From: Paludibacteraceae bacterium | GTDB taxonomy: Bacteria; Bacteroidota; Bacteroidia; Bacteroidales; Paludibacteraceae | Direction of reading: 5' to 3' | Assembly (NCBI GenBank): GCA_017450435.1 | Contig: JAFSTO010000011.1 | Span: 1 to 55,236 of the forward strand | DNA length: 55,236 nt | In this document: piece by piece, positions 36,689 to 44,476 of the stretch | Position numbering within the stretch: position 1 is the stretch's first letter | Layout of the letters: each line of letters starts with the position of its first letter | The notes under the pieces: generated by a model | The model's database searches: none | The model's input: the letters and a program-made list of their open reading frames with translations, nothing else | What the model was told of the DNA's origin: nothing | Translations under genes and position numbers: made by a program

Positions 36689-36733
36689 TGACAGCAGGAA
36701 GATGACAGGAACTTGACAGGAAGATGACAGGAA
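36689..36733. repeat. 11-bp tandem repeat, four units, inverted relative to the copy at 28.4 kb
   Basis: Units of TGACAGGA-type 11-mers: one 12-nt variant (CTGACAGCAGGA) followed by AGATGACAGGA, ACTTGACAGGA and AGATGACAGGA. The reverse complement matches the unit at 28438-28470. Confidence 0.85.
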
Positions 36734-36821
36734 CAACACCCTTCTAACACATTAAATTATAAATAATTAGGTTGAATTTTAAAGTTATAAAAATATAAAC
36801 TATTCGCAGTCATCAGAAAAT

Positions 36822-36858
36822 AAAAAAAATCGACCCGAAAAGTCGATTCGGGTCGATT
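36822..36858 (-). terminator. Intrinsic terminator of gap
   Basis: Perfect 12-bp arms (36828-36839 and 36847-36858, core TCGACCCGAA) with a 7-nt loop. On the minus strand the stem is followed by eight T residues. It lies 20 bp after the gap stop codon. Confidence 0.9.
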
Positions 36859-36878
36859 AGTATAAACTGACAGCAGTC

Positions 36879-37895
36879 TTATTTGAGTTCTGCCAAGTAT
36901 TTGATGGTGCGAACCATTTGGCTTGTGTAGCTGTTCTCGTTGTCGTACCAGCTAACAACCTGTACTTGATAAGTATCGTCGTCAATCTTCGAAACCATAG
37001 TCTGAGTAGCATCGAAGAGTGAGCCGAAACGCATACCGATAACATCGCTCGAAACGATTTCGTCTTCGTTGTAACCGAAGCTCTCGTTAGCAGCAGCCTT
37101 CATAGCAGCGTTGATACCTTCTTTTGTAACGTCTTTACCCTTAACAACAGCGATAAGGATAGTGGTTGAACCTGTAGGAGTGGGAACACGCTGAGCGCTA
37201 CCGATAAGTTTGCCGTTAAGTTCAGGAATAACAAGACCGATAGCCTTAGCAGCACCTGTTGAGTTAGGAACGATGTTAACAGCGCCTGCACGTGCTCTTC
37301 TAAGGTCACCCTTTCTCTGAGGTCCGTCAAGGATCATCTGATCACCTGTGTAAGCATGGATTGTTGCCATGATACCAGACTGGATAGGTGCGAAATCGTT
37401 AAGAGCCTTAGCCATAGGTGCAAGGCAGTTTGTTGTACAAGATGCTGCAGAGATGATGTTGTCCTCTGCTGTAAGTGTCTCGTGGTTAACGTTATATACG
37501 ATAGTAGGAAGATCATTTCCTGCAGGAGCAGAAATAACAACCTTCTTAGCACCAGCATTGATATGAGCCTGAGCCTTCTCCTTAGATGTGTAGAAACCTG
37601 TACACTCAAGAACAACGTCTACTCCGATCTCACCCCAAGGAAGGTTATTTGCATCAGCTTCCTTGTAAATCTTGATTTCCTTACCGTTTACAGTAATGGA
37701 ATCCTCGCCGTAAGATACCTTATCAGCGTACTTGTACTTGCCCTGTGATGAATCATACTTAAGAAGGTGAGCAAGCATCTTAGGAGCTGTAAGATCGTTG
37801 ATTGCTACGATCTCTGTTCCCTCATGCTCAAACATCTGTCTGAATGCAAGACGACCGATACGGCCAAAACCATTGATTGCTACTTTAACTGCCAT
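36879..37895 (-). CDS. gap: Glyceraldehyde-3-phosphate dehydrogenase; contig seam lies inside this gene
   Basis: A 338-residue intact enzyme that oxidises glyceraldehyde-3-phosphate with NAD+ and phosphate in glycolysis. NGFGRIGR (8-15) binds NAD, SCTTNC holds the catalytic Cys153, and ATIH has His180. The start has an AGGAGG ribosome site, Firmicutes-like. DNA style changes along the gene: the 5' part (above about 37,300) uses AGA arginine and flows into AT-rich clostridial sequence. The 3' part (below about 37,100) uses CGT/CGC arginine and TCG serine, and joins a Bacteroidales intergenic region. The protein family occurs in both phyla with very similar sequence, which makes it a likely place for a false assembly join. 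Confidence 0.93.
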   Translation of the reverse strand: MAVKVAINGFGRIGRLAFRQMFEHEGTEIVAINDLTAPKMLAHLLKYDSSQGKYKYADKVSYGEDSITVNGKEIKIYKEADANNLPWGEIGVDVVLECTGFYTSKEKAQAHINAGAKKVVISAPAGNDLPTIVYNVNHETLTAEDNIISAASCTTNCLAPMAKALNDFAPIQSGIMATIHAYTGDQMILDGPQRKGDLRRARAGAVNIVPNSTGAAKAIGLVIPELNGKLIGSAQRVPTPTGSTTILIAVVKGKDVTKEGINAAMKAAANESFGYNEDEIVSSDVIGMRFGSLFDATQTMVSKIDDDTYQVQVVSWYDNENSYTSQMVRTIKYLAELK

Positions 37896-38046
37896 TTTAA
37901 GTTCCTCCTAAAATGAATTTATATTGATTTGCTGTTACATATTATCTTAATTGACAATTTTTTATCAGCAATTTTAATTCTAATCGACTTTTGTACATAA
38001 ATCAAGTCAGAATTATTAAAATGTAATAAACTTCATTCTATTTTTG

Positions 38047-38076
38047 TTGAAAATATACATATCATTAATGTATAAC
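38047..38076 (+). promoter_or_regulatory. Likely sigma-70-type promoter of the PHP phosphatase gene
   Basis: TTGAAA (38047-38052), an 18-nt spacer and TATAAC (38071-38076), about 50 bp before the ATG. The region is very AT-rich, so chance matches are possible. The style (-35/-10) differs from all promoters left of 36.6 kb. Confidence 0.45.
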
Positions 38077-38126
38077 AGTATACAATAGCCCGAAAATAAA
38101 AGAATCAATACTATCAGGAGAAACAA

Positions 38127-38951
38127 ATGAATCAGAAAATATCTGCGGATTACCATCTTCATACACACCACTCCACTGACAGCACTGCTCCCATGAAGGA
38201 TGTCATAGAAAGTGCAATAAATAAAGGTCTTTCAGAAATATGCTTCACCGATCATCTTGACCTTGACTACCCTAAATATGAAGATCTTCCAAAAGACGCC
38301 TTTAATCTTGATGTAAATGCCTATCGAAAAGAATTTGACAGATATAAGGAAGAATATAAAGACAGGATCAAACTTAAATTTGGTGTTGAAATCGGCATGC
38401 AAGCACACATTGCAGAAAAAAATTCAAATTTCGTAAAAGAAAATGACTTTGACTTTGTCATCGCATCCATTCATCTTGTTGACAGAAAAGACCCTTTTTA
38501 TGACGGGTTTTGGGATTCAGACACAGTACAAAACATTTTTAAAAGATATTTTGAAACAACACTTGAAAACTTAAAGCTTTTTAATGATTATAATGTTCTT
38601 GGTCATCTTGATTACCTGGCAAGATATGCCCCAAAAGGTGATACAACCTATTCTTATGAGCGTTTTAAAGAACAAATAGATGCCATACTTGAATATCTTG
38701 TAAAAAATGATAAAGGCCTTGACTTAAATTCTAAGGCTCTTTACTCAGATATGCCTTTTCCTAACCCTCACCCAAAGGTCCTAAAAAGATTTAGAGAACT
38801 TGGAGGAAAAATTTTAACTTTCGGTTCTGATGCTCACAGGGCAGAAAACCTCTCGGCATGCTTTGATAAGACCAGAGCTCTGGCTTTAGAGGCCGGTTTT
38901 ACTGAGTATTATACCTTTGAAAAAAGAGTTCCTATTGCTCATAAGTTATAG
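38127..38951 (+). CDS. Histidinol-phosphatase-like PHP-family phosphoesterase
   Basis: A 274-residue metal-dependent phosphoesterase of the PHP superfamily, HisJ/HisK type, which removes phosphate from histidinol phosphate in histidine synthesis. Metal-binding motifs are DYHLHTHHS (8-16), ICFTDHLDL, GVEIGMQ, VIASIHLVD, GHLDYLAR and FGSDAHR. The ribosome site is AGGAGA. No other his genes are adjacent, so the substrate is by family only. It is divergent from gap. Confidence 0.85.
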   Translation: MNQKISADYHLHTHHSTDSTAPMKDVIESAINKGLSEICFTDHLDLDYPKYEDLPKDAFNLDVNAYRKEFDRYKEEYKDRIKLKFGVEIGMQAHIAEKNSNFVKENDFDFVIASIHLVDRKDPFYDGFWDSDTVQNIFKRYFETTLENLKLFNDYNVLGHLDYLARYAPKGDTTYSYERFKEQIDAILEYLVKNDKGLDLNSKALYSDMPFPNPHPKVLKRFRELGGKILTFGSDAHRAENLSACFDKTRALALEAGFTEYYTFEKRVPIAHKL

Positions 38952-39039
38952 TTGTTTTATAAATTTTTCATTTTTGAATATTCGAAATATAGTAAAATAA
39001 TAGTATATATATTTTTACTGTTTAGATGGAGGAATGTAA

Positions 39040-39780
39040 ATGAAAACTGAGTTCTACAATAAAACGAAAAGACAGAGCATATATAGTTCGGTGTTCATTT
39101 ACAAAATCATTTCCTTATGCATTCTTGCTGTTCTAACATGCATAATGGCTGTTCTTTTTCACAAGTATAAGACTATGTATCATGAATATACAGGTGAAGC
39201 CACTCCTGTTCTGTTTCTTTTCATGGCAGTATGTCTTGTGATATTTATCATTTCCATTTTTTTAGATATTTACATTTTAAAGAAAACCGTTTCAATAGGT
39301 CAGCGTCTTAGTAAACTTGCATATATTGATAAGCTGACAGGTCTTCCAAACCGCTACAGCTGTGATCTTCTTCTCGATAGCTTCAGCGATCCTTCAACAC
39401 TTGAAAAGACAGGCTTTCTTTTACTTAGATTAAACAATCTTGTTACTATTAATGCCGATAACGGTCACGACAACGGAAATCATCTTATTTCTGCATTTGC
39501 AAATATTCTTGAAGAAACCGCTACAGACTATGGATATGCCGGAAGAAACGGAGGAAATGAATTTGTCGTCCTCATGGAAAACTGTGACAATACAAAAGCA
39601 GAAATGTTTCTCATGGATTTGACAAAGAAACTGAACAATTACAACGAAACAAATCAGGATAATCCTATAGAAGTCGCTTACGCAAAGGCGCTTAACGAAA
39701 ATGAGCACAAAGAAAAAATCTCTGAGCTCATTTCTCTTGGGTATCAGAGAATACGCGAAATCCCACAGATTCTTTCTTAA
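39040..39780 (+). CDS. Membrane protein with degenerate GGDEF domain
   Basis: A 246-residue protein with two membrane segments (about 17-41 and 56-80) and a cytoplasmic GGDEF-fold domain starting KLAYIDKLTGLPNRY (92-106). Active diguanylate cyclases carry metal-binding aspartates and a GG(D/E)EF signature. Here the first site reads RLNNL where DLDNF is expected, GD is GN (NGNHLI), and the signature is GGNEF (171-175). It is therefore probably not a c-di-GMP synthase and may be a sensor or scaffold. It is 11 bp upstream of the transglutaminase-like lipoprotein gene and probably in the same operon as the pseudopilin cluster. Ribosome site GGAGGAATG. Confidence 0.8.
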   Translation: MKTEFYNKTKRQSIYSSVFIYKIISLCILAVLTCIMAVLFHKYKTMYHEYTGEATPVLFLFMAVCLVIFIISIFLDIYILKKTVSIGQRLSKLAYIDKLTGLPNRYSCDLLLDSFSDPSTLEKTGFLLLRLNNLVTINADNGHDNGNHLISAFANILEETATDYGYAGRNGGNEFVVLMENCDNTKAEMFLMDLTKKLNNYNETNQDNPIEVAYAKALNENEHKEKISELISLGYQRIREIPQILS

Positions 39781-39791
39781 AATAATTAATT

Positions 39792-40805
39792 ATGGTAAAA
39801 AAAGCAGGCAAAAAATCTATAATAAACAGAATATTTTTTTACCTGATAATGGGTACTATCACGACCATACTTGCAGGCTGCGGAAAAGATACTGTTCCTG
39901 CTTCTAAGCCCCTGGACAATTTGGATTCATCCTCTGAAGCTGCAGCTGAAAGCTCTGAGGATACCGCTGTCAGGGAAAAAGGAAGTCGTGATAATACTCC
40001 TGTTTGTCTTGTGCCAACAGCAAGCGGCTCCACTGTCTATGAAAATGAATATGCTCATCTCGATGCTTCAAACATTTCTGAAGGATATGTCATTGTGAGA
40101 TATACCGGCTCTTCACCCAAAGTCAAGCTTCAGATCACAGGTCCAAGCAGCATTACATATACATATAACCTTTCAACCACACAGCAGCTTGACGAGGTTT
40201 TTCCGCTTCAATGCGGCAACGGTGAATATATGATCAATGTTTTTGAGAATATTGAAGGGACAAAGTATACTAATGTCTTCACGCAGCCGGTTGAAGTAAA
40301 CATCACAAATGAATTCACTCCTTTTCTTTATCCGAATCAATATGTGACGTTTTCAAAAGACAACAAGGCAGTCAGCAAAGGTGAAGAACTTGCCTATCCC
40401 TGCAATAACGATCTGGAAGTTGTTTCTGAAATTTATAATTTCATGATAAAAAACATTTCCTATGACTATGAGGAAGCAGAAACCGTCCAAAGCGGTTATA
40501 TTCCCGATGTGGATGAGGTTCTTTCAACAAAAACCGGAATATGTCTTGATTATTCTGCACTTATGTGCAGCATGCTAAGAAGTCAGCGCATACCTACCAG
40601 AATGGAGATTGGATATGCAGGAACCGCCTACCACGCCTGGATAAGTACCTACATAACCGATATCGGCTGGGTAAACGGTATGATTGAATTTGATGGAAAA
40701 GAATGGTCTTTAATGGATCCGACTTTTGCATCAAACACAAAGGATGAATCACTTAAAGACTTTATCGGAGATGGAAGTAACTACTCTGTAAAATACGTGT
40801 ACTAA
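39792..40805 (+). CDS. Transglutaminase-like lipoprotein
   Basis: A 337-residue exported lipoprotein (lipobox ILAGC, Cys30) with a Ser/Glu/Asp-rich linker (about 42-66), a beta-type middle domain (about 75-175) and a C-terminal transglutaminase-like cysteine protease fold. The catalytic triad is visible: Cys251 in TGICLDYSALM, His281 in AYHAW and Asp309 in LMDPTF. Such domains cleave or cross-link proteins at the cell surface. It stands 11 bp before the gspF-like gene, so it may process or anchor the pilus-like structure (inference). No strong ribosome site precedes the chosen ATG, making this start less certain. Confidence 0.82.
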   Translation: MVKKAGKKSIINRIFFYLIMGTITTILAGCGKDTVPASKPLDNLDSSSEAAAESSEDTAVREKGSRDNTPVCLVPTASGSTVYENEYAHLDASNISEGYVIVRYTGSSPKVKLQITGPSSITYTYNLSTTQQLDEVFPLQCGNGEYMINVFENIEGTKYTNVFTQPVEVNITNEFTPFLYPNQYVTFSKDNKAVSKGEELAYPCNNDLEVVSEIYNFMIKNISYDYEEAETVQSGYIPDVDEVLSTKTGICLDYSALMCSMLRSQRIPTRMEIGYAGTAYHAWISTYITDIGWVNGMIEFDGKEWSLMDPTFASNTKDESLKDFIGDGSNYSVKYVY

Positions 40806-40816
40806 TCGGAGGCAAT

Positions 40817-41872
40817 ATGAAAAAACAAGGTTCTGTAAAGAAGCTAACAAACTACGAAACATCAAGTTTTTGCAGGCAGATGGCGCTTCTTATAAAGGCA
40901 GGAATCTCCCCCTCTGAAGGGATTGATATTTTGATGCAGGACACCCAGGATAATTCGGCAAAAAAGCTCCTGGAAAAAGTAAGTCAGGTGCTTCACAGCG
41001 GCGAATATTTCCACGTTGCGCTAAGTATGAGCGGAGCTTTTCCCGACTACCTGATACACATGGTCACAATAGGTGAAGAATCCGGCACACTTGATACTGT
41101 CATGGATTCCCTTGCAGATTATTATGAAAGAGAAGAAAACATCAGCTCCAGCGTCAAAGGCGCAGTAAGTTACCCTCTCATTATGCTGTTCATGATGCTT
41201 ATAGTCGTACTCGTTCTGATAATCAAGGTTCTTCCTATTTTTGAACAGGTATTTGCGCAACTGGGTACAAGCATGAGCGGATTTGCGCAGTCTCTTTTGG
41301 ACTTTGGAAATCTTCTTAACAAATACTCCATTGTCATGGTTTTTCTTCTTGTACTGCTTGCACTTGCCTTTATATTTTTTTCCGAAACAGAAACCGGTAA
41401 AAAAATTTTCAAAAAGCAGCTCGCAAAAGTAGCTCTTACCAAAAAGCTTGTTCAGGATCTTGACAGTGCCCGCTTCGCAAGTGGAATGGTGCTTACTCTA
41501 TCAAGCGGAATGGATACCTACGAAAGTCTTTCGCTTGTAAACAAGCTTGTTGAAACCGATGCAATGAAGGCAAAAATCGAGAAATGCAGGAATCTTCTGA
41601 TTGACGGAGACAGTTTCCCTGAGGCATTGGAAAAATCTCAAATTTTCTCCTCTTTTTACACGCAGATGATTTCTGTAGGCTTTAAATCAGGTTCGATGGA
41701 TTCTGCAATGAAACAGATTGCCGACCGCTTCGAATATGAAACCGACAGAAAGATTTATGCCTTAATTGCAATAATTGAGCCCACACTTGTAATTGTTCTG
41801 TCAATCATCGTCGGAATGATTCTTCTGTCTGTCATACTTCCTCTTATGGGAATCATGACAACTATAGGATAA
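40817..41872 (+). CDS. GspF/PilC-type inner-membrane platform protein
   Basis: A 351-residue protein with two T2SSF domains (about 15-140 and 215-340) and three membrane segments (about 118-144, 173-190, 317-345). It starts with FCRQMALLIKAGISPSEGIDIL, split by eye, typical of GspF/PilC. In type II secretion or type IV pilus machines it anchors the assembly ATPase and helps build the pseudopilus. Ribosome site GGAGG. The following genes encode pilin-like proteins, but no ATPase, prepilin peptidase or alignment protein is in this window. Confidence 0.9.
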   Translation: MKKQGSVKKLTNYETSSFCRQMALLIKAGISPSEGIDILMQDTQDNSAKKLLEKVSQVLHSGEYFHVALSMSGAFPDYLIHMVTIGEESGTLDTVMDSLADYYEREENISSSVKGAVSYPLIMLFMMLIVVLVLIIKVLPIFEQVFAQLGTSMSGFAQSLLDFGNLLNKYSIVMVFLLVLLALAFIFFSETETGKKIFKKQLAKVALTKKLVQDLDSARFASGMVLTLSSGMDTYESLSLVNKLVETDAMKAKIEKCRNLLIDGDSFPEALEKSQIFSSFYTQMISVGFKSGSMDSAMKQIADRFEYETDRKIYALIAIIEPTLVIVLSIIVGMILLSVILPLMGIMTTIG

Positions 41873-41878
41873 AAAAAT

Positions 41879-42223
41879 ATGAGTAACCGATTTGAAAATG
41901 ACGAAATCAGGGTTTTTAGGATTTCTGATAAAATGTTCAATTTAATATCACTTGCAATATTCTTTGCACTTATAATTATTTTCTTTCTGGCGGTTGATGC
42001 CACCGGAAGAAGCTCCATCCGGAAACAGCAGGATGCTCTTGAAAGTGCGATATCAAGAGATATTGTGCAGTGTTATGCAATCGAAGGCCGTTATCCGCCC
42101 AGCCTTGATTATCTCAAGCAGCACTACGGTCTTGTTTATGATGAGAACACTTTTTTTGTAGATTACATGCCAATTGCCGCAAATCTGTATCCGGATGTAA
42201 CTGTTATACTCATAAATAAGTGA
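41879..42223 (+). CDS. Pseudopilin-like small membrane protein
   Basis: A 114-residue protein with one N-terminal hydrophobic helix (about 21-42) and a globular end containing CYAIEGRYPPSLDYLKQHYGL, split by eye, which resembles the C-terminal part of GspG-type pseudopilins. A canonical prepilin cleavage site (G followed by FTLIE-like sequence) is not seen, so it may stay membrane-anchored. It starts 6 bp after the gspF-like gene and so is likely cotranslated with it. Confidence 0.7.
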   Translation: MSNRFENDEIRVFRISDKMFNLISLAIFFALIIIFFLAVDATGRSSIRKQQDALESAISRDIVQCYAIEGRYPPSLDYLKQHYGLVYDENTFFVDYMPIAANLYPDVTVILINK

Positions 42224-42272
42224 AACGCATGACTTCTTAATATATTATCAACAAATAAGGAATTAAAATCCT

Positions 42273-42764
42273 ATGAATCAAGAATCCAGTAAACATCACA
42301 TAATTGATGCCGTTTTTGTCATATGTCTTTTACTGATGTTTCTGTTGTCTTCTCTCACAGTAATCGCAATTGGAGCAAGTATTTACAAAAAAAATGTTGA
42401 GCAGACTTCAGAAAACTATTCTCAAAGAATTTCATTTTCCTATGTGACAGAAAAAGTAAGGCAGTCTGACATAAACGGAAGTATCGATGTAGAAAAGCGA
42501 TTTGGCGAAAATGTCCTTGTTCTGCGCGAGGAAGCCGGAGACGAGCAGTACAACACCTACATTTACGACTATGACGGCTACCTCATGGAATTTTTTGCAA
42601 GGGCTGATGTAAATAACTTTTTCCCCCAGTCCGGTCAAAAAATACTTAAAATAAATTCTTTTGACGCAGAAAAAATAAGCAACCATCTCCTATCCATCAC
42701 AATAGAAGCTGATGATGGTTCTGAGGACTCGGTTTTTATCGCAATAAGGAGTAATGCCAGGTAA
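42273..42764 (+). CDS. DUF4860-like pilus-cluster membrane protein
   Basis: A 163-residue protein with one membrane helix (about 11-34) followed by a mainly beta outer domain (YNTYIYDYDGYLMEFFA). It looks like the DUF4860 proteins found in clostridial pseudopilin operons; I am not certain of that assignment. Its TAA overlaps the next ATG by one base (TAATG), implying tight translational coupling. Confidence 0.6.
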   Translation: MNQESSKHHIIDAVFVICLLLMFLLSSLTVIAIGASIYKKNVEQTSENYSQRISFSYVTEKVRQSDINGSIDVEKRFGENVLVLREEAGDEQYNTYIYDYDGYLMEFFARADVNNFFPQSGQKILKINSFDAEKISNHLLSITIEADDGSEDSVFIAIRSNAR

Positions 42765-43303
42765 TGAATGACCACAACTCTTCAAAAAGCAGCCTGTTTT
42801 TAATGGAACTTATAATAGCTATCATGTTTTTTGCCATAGCAAGCGCGGTATGTCTAAGGCTATTTGCCGGCGCTCATACTTTGTCGGAAAAAGACAAAGA
42901 GCTTGGGTGCGGACTTATGTGGTCACAGAGTCTTGCTGAGAGCTTCTTTGGATGCGGCGGAGATATTCATGAAATAAGCAAGCTCTACCCCAACTCTGTT
43001 ACTACTCTTTCAGAAAGTGGTTATGAAGGATCTGTGGTAATTTTACTTGATGATGAATGGCAGGAAATCTCCGGCTCAAATTTTTCTGCTTGCTATGAAG
43101 CGATAATTGTGATAAAAAAAGATACTGCGGAAAATATTTATTCTGATATAAGTGATTACTCAGTTCCTCTTACAGGGAACGCATTACAGGGGATTATAGC
43201 CATAATAAATCTCAAGGGAACAAATAATGTTTTTACTGAGATTCCGGTTCAAAGCACAAATATAATTTATAAAAACAGCGTAGATTTTTACATCGGTGAA
43301 TAA
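42764..43303 (+). CDS. Minor pseudopilin-like protein
   Basis: A 179-residue protein whose N-terminus (SSLFLMELIIAIMFFAIASA, 9-28) has the shape of a type IV pilin signal: a short polar leader, then a hydrophobic helix with Glu at what would be position +5. The processing site is not a standard Gly, so cleavage is unsure. The rest is a soluble domain with CGGDIHEISKLYPNS. Part of the same operon by overlap. Confidence 0.6.
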   Translation: MNDHNSSKSSLFLMELIIAIMFFAIASAVCLRLFAGAHTLSEKDKELGCGLMWSQSLAESFFGCGGDIHEISKLYPNSVTTLSESGYEGSVVILLDDEWQEISGSNFSACYEAIIVIKKDTAENIYSDISDYSVPLTGNALQGIIAIINLKGTNNVFTEIPVQSTNIIYKNSVDFYIGE

Positions 43304-43318
43304 TAAGAGGGTCCTTAT

Positions 43319-43732
43319 ATGAAAAAAAGAAGGCATCGAAGTGCCAGCGTAGGCAGCGCGTCCATACTGCTCATATTCACAGTGCTCAGTCTTATCTCTT
43401 TTGCAACACTGACGCTTGTAAATTCAAAAGCTGATTATAATCTCACGAATAATCTGGCCGACAGGCAGACAGCCTACTATGCGGCATGCCACAAAGGAAA
43501 TGCTTTTATTGCGGCAGTCAATTCGGGTTACCGCGAAGGAAACAGTTCCGAAGAAATCAAAAAAAGCATACCAATTACCGATAATCAATCTCTTGATATT
43601 ACGATTATTTTAAATAGTGCAAACAACTCGGACATTTCAGAAAAAAGTGCCTCAACTTACACTATAACACAGTGGCAAATTGTTAATTATGATGATTTTG
43701 GCTATGATTACACACTACCTGTATTCAAGTAA
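43319..43732 (+). CDS. Small pilus-cluster protein with N-terminal membrane helix
   Basis: A 137-residue protein with a basic N-terminus (MKKRRHRSASVG) and one membrane helix (about 13-34, SASILLIFTVLSLISFATLT). A polar domain follows. The layout is that of the PilX-like or GspK-like last gene in pseudopilin operons, but the family is not certain. It follows 15 bp after the preceding gene and is the last of the cluster. Confidence 0.55.
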   Translation: MKKRRHRSASVGSASILLIFTVLSLISFATLTLVNSKADYNLTNNLADRQTAYYAACHKGNAFIAAVNSGYREGNSSEEIKKSIPITDNQSLDITIILNSANNSDISEKSASTYTITQWQIVNYDDFGYDYTLPVFK

Positions 43733-43912
43733 GCATGGGAATTTAAAACAATTTCCCATTCACTTTATCAAATTTTAATTTTTAGCATAACGATTTAACG
43801 CTTATATTTCAAAATCCGTGGTACAATAAATTATGTACTGAACAACTAATTTTAAAAAAATGAAATTGCATTTATTTTTTTAGCAACTAAAAATTCTTAT
43901 TGGAGGTTCAAT

Positions 43913-44275
43913 ATGGGAAAAAGAATACTCATTACTGATGACGCCGCTTTCATGCGCATGATGCTTAAGGATATCCTTTCAAAGAACGGATATGAGATTG
44001 CTGGCGAGGCTGAGAACGGTAAAGTCGCAATCGAAAAATATAATGAGTTGAAGCCCGACCTTGTTACTTTGGATATCACAATGCCTGAGCTTGATGGTAT
44101 CGGAGCACTGAAGGGAATTAAAGCTGCAGATCCGAACGCAGTCTGCATTATGTGTTCAGCTATGGGACAGCAGGCTATGGTTATTGAATCTATTCAGGCT
44201 GGAGCTAAGGATTTCATCGTTAAGCCTTTCCAGGCAGACCGTGTTCTTGAGGCTGTAAAGAAAGCTATCGGATGA
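43913..44275 (+). CDS. cheY: CheY-like response regulator
   Basis: A 120-residue stand-alone receiver domain. Acidic pocket DD at 9-10, phospho-acceptor Asp54 (VTLDITMPELDG), Ser82 (MCSAMG) and Lys104 (FIVKPF) are all present, as in motility CheY proteins. Ribosome site TTGGAGG. It has no DNA-binding output domain and no chemotaxis genes next to it. In Lachnospiraceae cheY is often encoded away from the che operon, so chemotaxis is likely but unproven. Confidence 0.9.
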   Translation: MGKRILITDDAAFMRMMLKDILSKNGYEIAGEAENGKVAIEKYNELKPDLVTLDITMPELDGIGALKGIKAADPNAVCIMCSAMGQQAMVIESIQAGAKDFIVKPFQADRVLEAVKKAIG

Positions 44276-44311
44276 TCTTTTAATATGAACAAAATCATAT
44301 CTTGTATAAAG

Positions 44312-44470
44312 CACGAAATGCGCATACTCTGCGCATTTCGTGAAAAAATGACTTCTTGCGGATAAAAGCGGAAATCGCCCGCAAGAATCTGGCTTCGCCA
44401 GATACGCTTTCATCTAAAGATGAAAGCTAGTCCAGTACGGTTTTTGTTTTTCTGAGGAAAAACAAAAACC
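44312..44470. other. Block of five consecutive hairpins
   Basis: Between convergent cheY and coaBC. Stems: 44312-44324/44330-44342 (13 bp, perfect); 44353-44361/44379-44387 (9 bp, with inner GCG/CGC); 44387-44392/44398-44403 (6 bp); 44406-44414/44419-44427 (9 bp, TAAA loop); 44439-44452/44457-44470 (14 bp, TGAG loop). None is followed by a proper T-run, so they are not simple terminators. Could be a structured RNA or a repeat element. Confidence 0.75.
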
Positions 44471-44476
44471 TATGAT

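Noticed and set aside
44312-44342. First hairpin after cheY as a standard intrinsic terminator
   Set aside because: It is very stable but is followed by AAAAAATG on one strand and no clear T-run on the other.
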